Source of the DNA: an uncultured Rhodospirillales bacterium
GTDB lineage: Bacteria; Pseudomonadota; Alphaproteobacteria; Azospirillales; Azospirillaceae
DNA length: 44,522 nucleotides
Direction of reading: 5' to 3'
Assembly: GCA_903856295.1 (NCBI GenBank)
Contig: CAIOBP010000207.1
Span: 1-44,522 of the forward strand
The notes beneath the pieces were generated by a model, which made no database searches, had not been told where the DNA came from, and saw nothing but the letters and a program-made list of their open reading frames with translations. Made by a program: the position numbers and the translations under genes. Shown in pieces: positions 37,201 through 44,522 of the stretch. Numbering within the stretch: position 1 is the first letter of the stretch; each line of letters begins with the position of its first letter.

Positions 37201-39001
37201 GGACCTCGCCCTTCCCCGTTTTCTCGCTCCCGGAGACCGGGCTGCCATCGACATCGCGCTGTCCGGCCCGACCGGTGCCGCCGGTGAGTATCAGGTGGCG
37301 CTGAGCACCGAGGGCGGGATCGAGATCACCGATGGCCGCTTCACCGCGAGCGTCAAGAAAGGCCGGCGGGTCGCGGTTTCCCGCCAGCTCGTGGCCACCC
37401 ATCCGGGACCGGCGGCGCTCCGCGTCGAGATTTCCGGCCCCGACGGCTTCCGGATGGTCAGGAACCGGCCGATCCGGATTCGTCCGCCGGACCGCCCGGT
37501 GTGGCGCCATCGCGCGGTGCCCCTTGAGCCGAATCAGACCCTGGCGGCGCCGGACGGGCTGTTCGATGGTCTGCGCCCGGACTCCCTGAACGCCGCCATC
37601 ACGGTCGGCGCCCAGCCGCTGCTTGATCTTCCCGGGTTGGTGATGACCGTCGATCAGCCGCTTCATGGCAACCTTGAGATCGTGGCCTCCGGCATCCTGC
37701 GTTTGATCGCCGGCGGAGACCTGCCGGTCACTCTCGGCTTCGAGACCCCGGAAGTCCTGCGCGCACGGGTTCAAGCCGCGGTCGACCGGGTGGTCGGCCA
37801 GCAGCACGAGGATGGCGGCTTTTCGGCGTGGTCGCTGAAGGAGGATGACGATCCGGTCCTGACCCCGTTCATCGCCGACACGCTGGAGCGGGCCGGCGCC
37901 GCCGGCTACCGGGTGCCCGAGGCCGCGACCAGACGGGTGCGCGACTGGTTGAAACGCCAGATCGAAAATGGCTGGGCGGAAGACCGCGATCTGCCGAGCC
38001 GCGCCTACGCCACCTATCTGCTGGCGCGGGCCAAGGGTCTCGACTCCGGCGCCGTCCACTATTTCCACGAAACCTTCGGCGCGAAGCTGACCGCGCCGCT
38101 GGCGCGCGCGGAGATCGCCGCCGCCTTCGCCCTGGTCGGTGATCCCCAGCACGCCGAAGAGTTGTTCGGACAGGTGGCCGCCGACATGCTGGCCGAAAGC
38201 GCCGCCCGGCCCTCCTTGCGGGATGTCGCCGGCACCGTCGCGCTGGCCGCCGAAAGCGCCGCCCTGCCCCATGACCGCCTCGCCGCCCTGGTCGACCGCG
38301 CGGCCGCCCTCAGCGCCGGTCCCGACCTCTGGTATGGCCCCGGCGATCTGGCCTGGATGGCGCTCGCCGCGCGGGCGGTGATCGCCCATGCCGCGCCCTC
38401 CGACGATGGCGTTCAGATCACCGTCGGCGAAGAAACGGTGGCGGCGCCCCCGCTTTTCAAGCGCTTCACTCCAGCCGCCCCCGCGGACATCCGCAACACC
38501 GGACCGGTGGCGATCACTCAGATTCTCAGCGGCGTTGGTTTGCCGGCCGAACCGCCGGGCGCCACCAGCCAGGGGTTCACCCTCTCCCGCGCCCTGTTTA
38601 ATCTGGAGGGAAAGCCTCTGAAGCCGGATGCCATCCGCCAGAATGAGCTGATCGTGGTGATTCTCGAGGGCCACGCCGCCGAATCGAGCCGTCAGCGCGT
38701 CGTCATCCGCGATCTGCTCCCCGCCGGGCTGGAAGCGGAGACCGTGCGCTTCGCCGACAGCCCCCAACTCGGTGATCTGTCGTGGCTGGGCGGGCTCAGT
38801 CTGGCCCGTCACGCCGACTATCGCCACGACCGCTTCCTGGCGGTCCTGGACCTTGAAGAGGGACATCCCGACTTCCGGGTGGTTTATCTTGCCCGCGCCG
38901 TCTCACAGGGAGATTTCGCCCAGCCGGGCGCAACCGTGGAAGCCGCCGCCGACCCCCGGCGCCTCGCCCGCACCGCCCCCGCACGCTTGCTGATTCATTA
39001 A
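34211..39001 (+). CDS. Alpha-2-macroglobulin family protein, thioester motif lost
   Basis: A 1,596-residue exported protein. Signal peptide at residues 1-26 (MPFRSYRLFAVMLAAVVPVV, then SGPACA). Macroglobulin-type domains follow, with the conserved VYRPGETVSLTSLLRD near residue 375 and DGRLRLLALAWTD near 970. The C-terminal half holds the helical thioester-domain repeats (TYLLARAKG, IENGWAEDRD). Where active members have a CxEQ thioester, this protein has NLEI (Asn1154 to Ile1157) after DQPLHG, so it cannot form the bond. The family traps attacking proteases in the periplasm, and E. coli YfaS also lacks the thioester. GAGGGAG lies about 14 bases before the ATG; starts at 34145 and 34166 are in frame. 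Followed by repeat R3. Confidence 0.9.
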   Translation: MPFRSYRLFAVMLAAVVPVVSGPACAGLSDSADHREGFRISAVEIAAERDAPQACFSFSSRLGKSGGRDYAAFVEVTPPLPALSVVARDRTLCVEGLAHGAAYTVTLRQGLPGADGRRLEAAETHTIEVPNRAPALAFRGAGIILPRVGPEGLPIRSLNIDRARLRVLRMTDRALVEKIYAGRVGQSLSDWDIGEMVDKGGKAVWSGELPIAAAHNVPTASTFPLAPLLPGLEPGVYLATAEAGAPGPDAPKASQWFVVSDLGLTSFFGDDGLTVFARSLTSALPLAGVELHLLARNGKELAQLRTGTDGIARFKPAVTHQGGDTAAQALFAYGGTGEFSFLDLAAPGVDLSDRGAVGRTSPGPLDVFLATERAVYRPGETVSLTSLLRDNAARAVIGRSWLLTLVRPDGMVVDSRDVADAGAGGGTASFTLLPNCPPGAWSVTAHIGADGPVIGHTEFAVHELLPPRLEFEVTAPGAALSPGHGGSLGIAARSLFGAPAAHLPGELSMTVRVAETPFSSHAGYRFGLAQEKFAPVHTVLPGFTTGGDGRAEAELPELKAPDSSHPLEAVIRGTIFDIGGRAISRDLTLPIRHQPFLIGLHPRFEDDAVPEGATAAFDVITLAADGSPIDKADLSYELYEEESEFRWFETAGRWDYETVIHDHRLTGGTISVAKDKPAGIEEPLHAGRYRLEVFDSKSGVASSMRFAAGWWAAPGTANRPDKVDVSVMRAWNQEGAQNQEGALARVHIRPPYDSQVVIAIADRSVRKIITRAIPAAGAFLDIPVSPDWSAGVTIIATAYAAVESARVTAPRRAIGVGWLPAVPQSRTLRVGIETPAATEPLRTLKVPVTVRNADGALLPGGTSAFLTLSAVDEAVLQVVEQPAPDPVAYYLGQRRLGVELRDVYGRLLDPVRADTAAAHGAPPERKHFHPVPGLPERDAPVVTLFSGVVQVGADGVAQVPLDIPDFDGRLRLLALAWTDTGIGRAEGTLAVQPRIRADLALPRFLAPGDRAAIDIALSGPTGAAGEYQVALSTEGGIEITDGRFTASVKKGRRVAVSRQLVATHPGPAALRVEISGPDGFRMVRNRPIRIRPPDRPVWRHRAVPLEPNQTLAAPDGLFDGLRPDSLNAAITVGAQPLLDLPGLVMTVDQPLHGNLEIVASGILRLIAGGDLPVTLGFETPEVLRARVQAAVDRVVGQQHEDGGFSAWSLKEDDDPVLTPFIADTLERAGAAGYRVPEAATRRVRDWLKRQIENGWAEDRDLPSRAYATYLLARAKGLDSGAVHYFHETFGAKLTAPLARAEIAAAFALVGDPQHAEELFGQVAADMLAESAARPSLRDVAGTVALAAESAALPHDRLAALVDRAAALSAGPDLWYGPGDLAWMALAARAVIAHAAPSDDGVQITVGEETVAAPPLFKRFTPAAPADIRNTGPVAITQILSGVGLPAEPPGATSQGFTLSRALFNLEGKPLKPDAIRQNELIVVILEGHAAESSRQRVVIRDLLPAGLEAETVRFADSPQLGDLSWLGGLSLARHADYRHDRFLAVLDLEEGHPDFRVVYLARAVSQGDFAQPGATVEAAADPRRLARTAPARLLIH

Positions 39002-39115
39002 AGGTTTCCAAAGGCCGCCGGCTTTTGGCGGGGCCAGGACAGCGCCCTGGCCTTGTCTCCGACGGCCAAGGGGCTTCGCCCCTGGACCCCACTGGGGCCG
39101 CAGGCCCCAGACCCC
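39002..39115. repeat. Composite palindromic repeat, copy R3 (inverted)
   Basis: Nearly the reverse complement of R2 (25801-25920), with the same order of hairpins: CCAAAGGCC-type, then CCAGGACAGCGCCCTGG, then CAAGGGGC-ttc-GCCCCTGG, then CTGGGGCC-gca-GGCCCCAG. It fills the gap between two convergent genes and could terminate transcription in both directions. Confidence 0.85.
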
Positions 39116-39116
39116 G

Positions 39117-39620
39117 TTACGAGTCGATTGGGACTTCGCCGAGGCCGATTTCGGTGCTGGGGAGTTGGTAGGCGCCGACCATCAGCATCGCCGCGCTGTC
39201 CCCGCCCTTGTTGGCGAGGGGCAGCACCAGCCGCTCCCAGGTTTCCAGGCGCTTGAAGCCGACCTTACGGTTGACGTCCAGTATCTCGAAATCATTGGTG
39301 TAAAGCCTGGACAGCGGCCGCAGCGCCCGCACCACGCCATCGTAATCCTGGCGAATCGCGGCGGACTGCTCGGGTGGCAGATCGTCGACCGTCCGCTTGG
39401 TCATCTCGACCCCGAAGCGGTAAACGAAGTTGCTGCCATAGAGCCGGTAGCGATAGTGACCGTCGCCGCAAACATCGATCAGCAACAGATTGCCGAGCCA
39501 GGGCTTGAGAATTTCCGGAGTGAACTCGGTCCGCTCGGGCAACGGCCGCCCACGGCACATTTCGACCCAGCAATCATAAAGCCGGGACAATCTCCCGTCC
39601 TTCAAGTCAGGTCGGCACAT
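39117..39620 (-). CDS. PAS domain protein (PAS_5 type)
   Basis: A 167-residue stand-alone PAS-fold protein of the PAS_5 family, which is widespread in Rhodospirillales. The pattern RLYDCWVEMCRGRPLPERTEFTPEILKPWLGNLLLIDV begins the family core. It continues with YRYRLYGSNFVYRFGVEMTKRTVDDLP and ETWERLVLPLANKGG. There is no output domain. Role unknown; such proteins probably sense a small ligand. It lies 54 bases beyond the accC end on the same strand and may be cotranscribed. Confidence 0.85.
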   Translation of the reverse strand: MCRPDLKDGRLSRLYDCWVEMCRGRPLPERTEFTPEILKPWLGNLLLIDVCGDGHYRYRLYGSNFVYRFGVEMTKRTVDDLPPEQSAAIRQDYDGVVRALRPLSRLYTNDFEILDVNRKVGFKRLETWERLVLPLANKGGDSAAMLMVGAYQLPSTEIGLGEVPIDS

Positions 39621-39674
39621 GATTCCACCCGCAGACAGTTCCTCACGCGCCTGAAACCGCGCCCGCGTGAGACC

Positions 39675-41018
39675 TCAGCGCTTACCGGCCAACAGGTGCT
39701 CCAGCCAATGGATGTCGTAGTCGCCGTTGATGAAATCACGCTGAACGATCAGGCGATTGTGAAGCTGGATGGTGGTTTCGACGCCGCCGATCACAAACTC
39801 TTCCAAAGCCCGGCGCAACCGCATCAGGCACTCGTTGCGCGAGGAACCATGAACCACCAGCTTGGCGATCAGGCTGTCATAGTGGGACGGCACCCGATAG
39901 CCATCGTAAAGCGCGCTGTCGACCCGCACGCCCAAGCCGCCGGGGGCGTGATAGCCCTCGATTCGCCCCGGTGACGGCGCGAAGGTCTCGGGATGCTCGG
40001 CGTTGATCCGGCACTCGATGGAATGGCCCTGGATGCGCACATCCTCCTGGCCGTAGCCGAGGGGAGCGCCGGTGGCCACCCGGATCTGTTCGCGCACCAG
40101 ATCGATGCCGGTGATCATCTCGGAAATGGTGTGCTCGACCTGAAGCCGGGTGTTCATCTCGATGAAGTAGAACTGCCCGTCCTCGAAGAGGAACTCCATG
40201 GTGCCGACGCCGCGATAACCGAACTGCGAGGCGGTGCGGGCGGCCAGGGTGCCGATGAATTCGCGCTGAAGCGCATTCAGCCCGGGCGACGGCGCTTCCT
40301 CGATCACCTTCTGGTGACGGCGCTGCACCGAGCAGTCGCGCTCGCCAAAATGGACGCAGGTGCCGTGGCTGTCGGCCAGCAACTGGATTTCGATGTGGCG
40401 CGGCTTGACCAGATACCGCTCCATATACACTTCATCGTTGCCGAAAGCGGCGCGCGACTCACTTTTTGCCATCTGGAAGGCTTCGCGCAGCGACTCGGGA
40501 TTGCGCGCCACCTTCATGCCGCGCCCGCCGCCGCCGGCCGCCGCCTTGATCAGAACCGGATAGCCGATCTGGCGCGCCACCTCCTCGGCCTCTTCGAAGG
40601 TCGCAACCGGACCATCGGAGCCGGGCACCACGGGCAGCCCCAAGTCCATCACGGTCTTCTTGGCGGTGACCTTGTCGCCCATGATCCGGATGTGCTCGGG
40701 CGTCGGACCGATGAAGGCGAAGCCGTGCTCCTCGACCATCTGGGCGAACTGGGCGTTCTCCGACAGAAAGCCGATGCCGGGATGAATGGCGTCGGCGCCG
40801 GTGATGGTCGCCGCCGACAGGATCGCCGGAATGTTGAGATAGCTGTCCTTGGCCGCGGGCGGACCAATGCACACGCTCTCATCCGCGAGACGCACATGCA
40901 TGGCGTCGGCGTCAGCGGTGGAATGCACCGCGACGGTATGGATGCCCATCTCGCGGCACGCGCGATGAATGCGCAACGCGATCTCGCCGCGATTGGCGAT
41001 CAATACCTTTTCGAACAT
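39675..41018 (-). CDS. accC: Biotin carboxylase subunit of acetyl-CoA carboxylase
   Basis: AccC carboxylates biotin on AccB with ATP and bicarbonate. The 447-residue ATP-grasp enzyme has MFEKVLIANRGEIALRI at the N-terminus, the glycine-rich ATP loop AAAGGGGRGMKV, the ERDCSVQRRHQKVIEEAP segment, EMNTRLQVEHTISE, and DSLIAKLVVHG. I chose the ATG at 41018, which matches the family start; one at 41030 is also in frame, and neither has a clear ribosome-binding site. It is 24 bases after accB, in the same operon. Confidence 0.97.
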   Translation of the reverse strand: MFEKVLIANRGEIALRIHRACREMGIHTVAVHSTADADAMHVRLADESVCIGPPAAKDSYLNIPAILSAATITGADAIHPGIGFLSENAQFAQMVEEHGFAFIGPTPEHIRIMGDKVTAKKTVMDLGLPVVPGSDGPVATFEEAEEVARQIGYPVLIKAAAGGGGRGMKVARNPESLREAFQMAKSESRAAFGNDEVYMERYLVKPRHIEIQLLADSHGTCVHFGERDCSVQRRHQKVIEEAPSPGLNALQREFIGTLAARTASQFGYRGVGTMEFLFEDGQFYFIEMNTRLQVEHTISEMITGIDLVREQIRVATGAPLGYGQEDVRIQGHSIECRINAEHPETFAPSPGRIEGYHAPGGLGVRVDSALYDGYRVPSHYDSLIAKLVVHGSSRNECLMRLRRALEEFVIGGVETTIQLHNRLIVQRDFINGDYDIHWLEHLLAGKR

Positions 41019-41042
41019 GCCACCGGCCATCTGAAAGACCGC

Positions 41043-41492
41043 CTATTCGATGATCAGGAGAACTTCGCCGAACTCAACCGGCTGAGCGTCGGTCACCAGG
41101 ACCTGGGTCACGGTGCCGCTTCTCGGGGCCTTGATCGGGTTCATCACCTTCATGGCCTCGATAATCATCACCGTCTGCCCGGCCTTGACCGTCTCGCCGA
41201 CCCGGGCGTAGGACGGAGCCCCCGGCTCCGGCGCGACATAGGCGGTGCCGACCATGGGCGAGGTCACGGCGCCCGGAGGCACCGCGGCCGCTCCCGAACC
41301 GGGCCGCGCGGCATTGGGGGGCGGAGCGGCCACCGCGACCGGCGCCGCGACGCTGACCGCCGCGACGGCGGTCTGGCGGGTGACGCGGATCCGCCGCTCA
41401 CCCTCCGCAAACTCCACTTCGGTCAACCCGGTTTCACGCAACAGATCCGCAAGCTTGCGGATCAGATCGCCGTCGATGTCGAAACTCGCCAT
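41043..41492 (-). CDS. accB: Biotin carboxyl carrier protein
   Basis: A 149-residue carrier that shuttles the carboxyl group between AccC and the AccA-AccD transferase. The N-terminal region, a Pro/Ala-rich linker (about 45-75) and the C-terminal biotinyl domain are all present. Lys115 in EAMKVMN is biotinylated. It lies between aroQ and accC in the usual order. The linker is strongly alanine- and proline-rich. Confidence 0.97.
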   Translation of the reverse strand: MASFDIDGDLIRKLADLLRETGLTEVEFAEGERRIRVTRQTAVAAVSVAAPVAVAAPPPNAARPGSGAAAVPPGAVTSPMVGTAYVAPEPGAPSYARVGETVKAGQTVMIIEAMKVMNPIKAPRSGTVTQVLVTDAQPVEFGEVLLIIE

Positions 41493-41508
41493 TCTCTAAT
41501 CCTGCCCT

Positions 41509-41991
41509 CTAAACCCGATCGAGAATCGATGCCATGGCGTCAAGCGCCAACAAATACCCGTTCACACCGAGACCACAGATCACACCCTTGGCAACAGACG
41601 AAATGTACGAATGGTGCCGGAACGATTCGCGCTTGAAAATGTTCGAGAGATGGACCTCGACCACCGGCAGCTCGGCCAGGGTCAGAGCATCCATGATCGC
41701 GACCGAGGTATGAGTGTATGCCCCGGCATTGATGATAATGCCGTCGTTGCCGGTTCTGGCCTGCTGAATCCAGCCAACGAGTTCACCCTCGCTGTTGGAC
41801 TGCCGAAAGTCAATGACCAAACCCAGCGACTCCGCCCGGTCCTGACACATCGCCTCAAGATCGTCGATGGTCTGCGCCCCGTAGATCGCCGGCTCCCGAA
41901 CACCAAGCATGTTCAGGTTGGGACCGTTCAGGATCAGGACTGAGGTATCGTTGGTCAAGACTGACGTCACCCGCTGCTTGCGCCGCTGCAC
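41509..41991 (-). CDS. aroQ: 3-dehydroquinate dehydratase, type II
   Basis: AroQ removes water from 3-dehydroquinate in the shikimate pathway. The family motifs are [20 protein letters not shown] with the catalytic Tyr, [26 protein letters not shown] and [19 protein letters not shown]. The GTG at 41991 is the furthest start; a GTG at 41970 (TSVLTNDTS) fits the family length better, and neither has a strong ribosome-binding site. First gene of the aroQ-accB-accC operon. Confidence 0.95.
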   Translation of the reverse strand: MQRRKQRVTSVLTNDTSVLILNGPNLNMLGVREPAIYGAQTIDDLEAMCQDRAESLGLVIDFRQSNSEGELVGWIQQARTGNDGIIINAGAYTHTSVAIMDALTLAELPVVEVHLSNIFKRESFRHHSYISSVAKGVICGLGVNGYLLALDAMASILDRV

Positions 41992-42244
41992 CGCACCACG
42001 CTCACCAGCGCACGCCCCAGGGGTTACCGGCTCGTGCGATCTGACAGGGCGCAGTATGGATCAAATGTTATCGACTGAAAATAGTCTTGTGCGTCGCACA
42101 ACAGGATTTATCCGGATCGGCATCAGACTCGCCACATAAGACCGGATGAGCTACCATTGCGCGTCCCGTTCATCCGGGTCCGACCATCACCGATAATCCG
42201 CCGATCCCGCGCGACTCCAGCCCCGTCCCGCCCTGCGAGGCACG

Positions 42245-44522
42245 ATGCGACACTCCGGCCCTCCCGAGACAGCGAAACCACCGGCGGCAGGCGACGATGG
42301 CCGTCACGAACCGGCGCTCGCGGCCGGCGACGTCGGCGTCTGGGACTGGGACCTCGGCACCGACAGCATTTATTTCTCGCCGACCTGGTTCCGGATACTC
42401 GGCTACGAGCCGGGCGAACTGCCGAGCACCGCCACCAGCTGGACCGACAACATCCACCCCGACGACCTGATGGAGGCCTACCGGCGCATTCAGGAGCATC
42501 TGGAGGGAAAAACCGAGCGCTACGTTCATCCGCACCGGCTGCGCCACAAGCGTGGCCATCACCTGTGGGTCGAGGCGCGGGGCAGAGCGGTGCGGGATGG
42601 CGCGGGCAAGGCCAGCCGTCTGGTCGGCACCCTCACCGGCATCGAGCAGGTCAAGCGCCTCGAGGCCGAACTGCGCGGCGCGCGGGCCGAGGCCGAAGCC
42701 GCCATCCGCGCCAAAGCCGAGTTTCTGGCCGCGGTCAGTCACGAAATCCGCACGCCGATGAACGGCATCATCGGCATCACCCAGCTGCTGCTCGACTCCG
42801 GGCTGGAGAAAAACCAGCACCATTACGCCGAAGCGGTCATGGGCTCGGCCAACGAGCTGATGACGATCATCAACGACATCCTCGACATTTCGAAGCTCGA
42901 GGCCGGACGGCTGGAGATCGAGGCGACACCGCTGGCGCTGGCGGACCTGGTGTCGGACGTGGTCGAGCAACTGGCGCCGAGGGCGCGGGAAAAGGCCCTC
43001 GAGATCAGCGAGTTCGTCGCCCCCGAGCTTGATCAGCCGCTGCTCGGCGATCCCAGGCGGTTGCGCCAGATTCTGCTTAATCTCACCGCCAACGCCGTCA
43101 AATTCACCGAGGCCGGGGAAATCGCCATCGAGGCGCTGGCCGGCGAGCGGAGCGCTTCCGGCCTCACCCTGATCCTCGAGGTCAGCGACACCGGCATCGG
43201 CATCCCGCCTGACGCCAGCGAAAGCCTGTTTGCCAGATTCGTCCAGGGCGACGGCTCGACGGCCCGGCGCTATGGCGGCACCGGACTGGGACTTGCCATC
43301 TCCAGGGAACTGGCCGAACTGATGGGCGGGACCATCTCGGTCGACAGCGCCCCCGGCTCCGGCAGCCGCTTCACCGTCACCCTGCCGATGACGTTCGCCG
43401 GCACGCCCGAGCCCCACCGCGCGGCGGCGCCGGCCCTGCTCGCCGGCAGGCGGGCGCTGCTGGTCGACGCCCGCCCCCTGCGCCGCCGGGTGCTATCGCG
43501 GCATCTGGAAGCCTTTGGCATCACCTGCGAGGTCACCGAGGATGGCGACCGAGCCCTCGCCTCGCTCCGCGCCGAAAACGCCGGCTCCTTCGAACTGGTG
43601 GTGCTTGGGGAAACGATGGCCGGCCGCCGCGATCCCTGGGACATCCTGGCCCCCGCGCTGGCCGCCCGGCCGGATGTTCCGGTGTTGCGCCTGGTTTCGC
43701 CGGCCGACGGACGCTCCGCCGGCCCCTGCGAAAGCTGCGCCCACCCCTGCCACGCGGCCTCCCTGACGCTGCCGGTCCGCAGACAGGGGCTGATCGCCTG
43801 CCTGGCCAAGCTGTTCGAAGCGGCGGCCCGCCAGCCGAGGCCGGTGAACACGCCGCCCGACCTCTGCTCCGACGCCCGCGCGGCGCTCGCGCAGGCCGGC
43901 GCGCCCCCCCGGACGGAGCCCCCGGCGGCCGGGGACGACACCCCACCGCCGGCAACCGGCCCGCGCCTGCTGCTCGCCGAGGACAACCGGACCAACCAGC
44001 TGTTCGCGGTCACCCTGCTCAACCATGCCGGCTACCGGGTCGATGTCGCCGAGGATGGCGTCCAGGCCGCCGCCGCCGCCGGCCGGCAGGACTACGCCGC
44101 CGTGCTGATGGATGTGCAGATGCCGACCATGGACGGCATCGAGGCGACCCGGCGCATCCGGGCGCTGCCGGGACCGCGCGGCGGCGTGCCGATCATCGCC
44201 ATGACCGCTCACGCCATGCCCCAGGCCCGGGCCAGCTGTCTGGCCGCCGGCATGAACGATTATCTGGCCAAACCAGTGAGCCACGCCGACCTGCTGGCGA
44301 TGGTCGCGCACTGGACCGCGGCGCCTCCCGAGGCCGCGCCCCCCGAGACCGCACCCGGCGGCGCATCGGTTTTGGCCGCGCCCGGCGGCGCATCGGTTCC
44401 GGCCGCCCCCGGCGGCGCATCGATTCCGGCCGCCCCCGGCGGCGCATCGATTCCGGCCGCCCCCGGCGGCGCATCGATTCCGGCCGCCCCCGGCGGCGCA
44501 TCGATTCCGGCCGCCCCCGGCG
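42245..44522 (+). CDS. Hybrid sensor histidine kinase (partial)
   Basis: The gene runs off the right edge; 759 codons are visible. It has no transmembrane segment. Domains in order: a PAS domain with PAC (about 25-140, [20 protein letters not shown]), a short coiled coil, HisKA with His166 ([16 protein letters not shown]), and HATPase with Asn283 and DTGIGIP at 315. A degenerate receiver (about 400-515) lacks the phosphorylatable Asp and holds Cys495, Cys498 and Cys502-His503. A complete receiver follows (EDN at 579-581, Asp623, Lys676), then a tandem repeat [10 protein letters not shown] histidine phosphotransfer domain may follow outside. GAGG lies 5 bases before the ATG. Confidence 0.93.
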   Translation, partial: MRHSGPPETAKPPAAGDDGRHEPALAAGDVGVWDWDLGTDSIYFSPTWFRILGYEPGELPSTATSWTDNIHPDDLMEAYRRIQEHLEGKTERYVHPHRLRHKRGHHLWVEARGRAVRDGAGKASRLVGTLTGIEQVKRLEAELRGARAEAEAAIRAKAEFLAAVSHEIRTPMNGIIGITQLLLDSGLEKNQHHYAEAVMGSANELMTIINDILDISKLEAGRLEIEATPLALADLVSDVVEQLAPRAREKALEISEFVAPELDQPLLGDPRRLRQILLNLTANAVKFTEAGEIAIEALAGERSASGLTLILEVSDTGIGIPPDASESLFARFVQGDGSTARRYGGTGLGLAISRELAELMGGTISVDSAPGSGSRFTVTLPMTFAGTPEPHRAAAPALLAGRRALLVDARPLRRRVLSRHLEAFGITCEVTEDGDRALASLRAENAGSFELVVLGETMAGRRDPWDILAPALAARPDVPVLRLVSPADGRSAGPCESCAHPCHAASLTLPVRRQGLIACLAKLFEAAARQPRPVNTPPDLCSDARAALAQAGAPPRTEPPAAGDDTPPPATGPRLLLAEDNRTNQLFAVTLLNHAGYRVDVAEDGVQAAAAAGRQDYAAVLMDVQMPTMDGIEATRRIRALPGPRGGVPIIAMTAHAMPQARASCLAAGMNDYLAKPVSHADLLAMVAHWTAAPPEAAPPETAPGGASVLAAPGGASVPAAPGGASIPAAPGGASIPAAPGGASIPAAPGGASIPAAPG
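44357..44522 (+). repeat. 27-bp tandem repeat at the kinase C-terminus
   Basis: Six full units (44357-44383, -44410, -44437, -44464, -44491 and -44518) plus the start of a seventh. Units 1 and 2 encode GGASVLAAP and GGASVPAAP, and the rest encode GGASIPAAP and are identical in DNA. Identity of the later units indicates recent expansion. The number of copies beyond the window edge is unknown, and an assembler could collapse the array. Confidence 0.92.

Noticed and set aside
36665-38866. Long minus-strand frame inside the macroglobulin-like gene
   Set aside because: A codon-position shadow, typical of high-GC sequence. It has no recognisable domain, while the plus strand has clear ones.
39053-39256. 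Short plus-strand frame sharing its first residues with one at 25863 on the minus strand
   Set aside because: The identity comes from the palindromic repeats R2 and R3, not from related proteins.
44357-44522. Possible CRISPR array at the window end
   Set aside because: The 27-bp units are contiguous without spacers and encode an in-frame protein repeat.

Overview
The window is high-GC chromosomal DNA from an alphaproteobacterium, most likely a member of the Rhodospirillales (inference). The clues are a fused ispDF gene, the dusB(nifR3)-ntrB-ntrC operon, an aroQ-accB-accC cluster, a PAS_5-type protein, flagellar fliK-flgD, and GC-rich palindromic repeats between genes. No rRNA, tRNA, CRISPR array or prophage was recognised. 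Almost all of the coding content is housekeeping.

Layout. 1-723: the end of an ISL3-like insertion sequence that cuts a small minus-strand gene, followed by AT-rich DNA without genes. 724-5388: dprA, topA and a convergent helical orphan. 5574-8510: an unrecognised small gene, a class A penicillin-binding protein and a single-domain cyclic-nucleotide-binding protein. 8583-10747: a tyrosine phosphatase opposite an overlapping yggT-DUF167-folD operon. 10756-13739: a heptad-repeat protein broken by one base, a membrane-anchored J-domain protein, accA and a DUF423 protein. 13776-15810: an ArsR regulator divergent from a TusA-like protein, a frameshifted histone-deacetylase-family gene and xseB. 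15986-21439: a 400-residue orphan, acs, an RluA-type pseudouridine synthase, a methylmalonyl-CoA decarboxylase-like protein and a cytochrome c. 21691-25728: fliK-flgD against cinA-ispDF. 25966-30849: a CcsA-like membrane protein, dusB-ntrB-ntrC and a 70-residue unknown protein. 31457-34080: a cold-shock protein, an N-terminal half XdhC, a small membrane protein and an aminotransferase. 34211-41991: a very large alpha-2-macroglobulin-like protein without its thioester, a PAS_5 protein, accC, accB and aroQ. 42245-end: a hybrid histidine kinase running off the window in a 27-bp tandem repeat.

Functional links. accA, accB and accC give three of the four acetyl-CoA carboxylase subunits; acs supplies acetyl-CoA. 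dusB-ntrB-ntrC is the nitrogen-response operon and has a good sigma-70 promoter. fliK and flgD act together in flagellar hook assembly. The alpha-2-macroglobulin-like protein and the class A PBP both act in the periplasm, but they are not neighbours here.

The least explained parts are the IS-interrupted gene with its palindromic operator-like site, the composite palindromic repeat family, the heptad-repeat gene with a one-base frame break, two orphan helical proteins, the small protein behind ntrC, and the hybrid kinase with a cysteine cluster and a repeat tail. I did not find a clear multi-gene novel defence or biosynthetic system.
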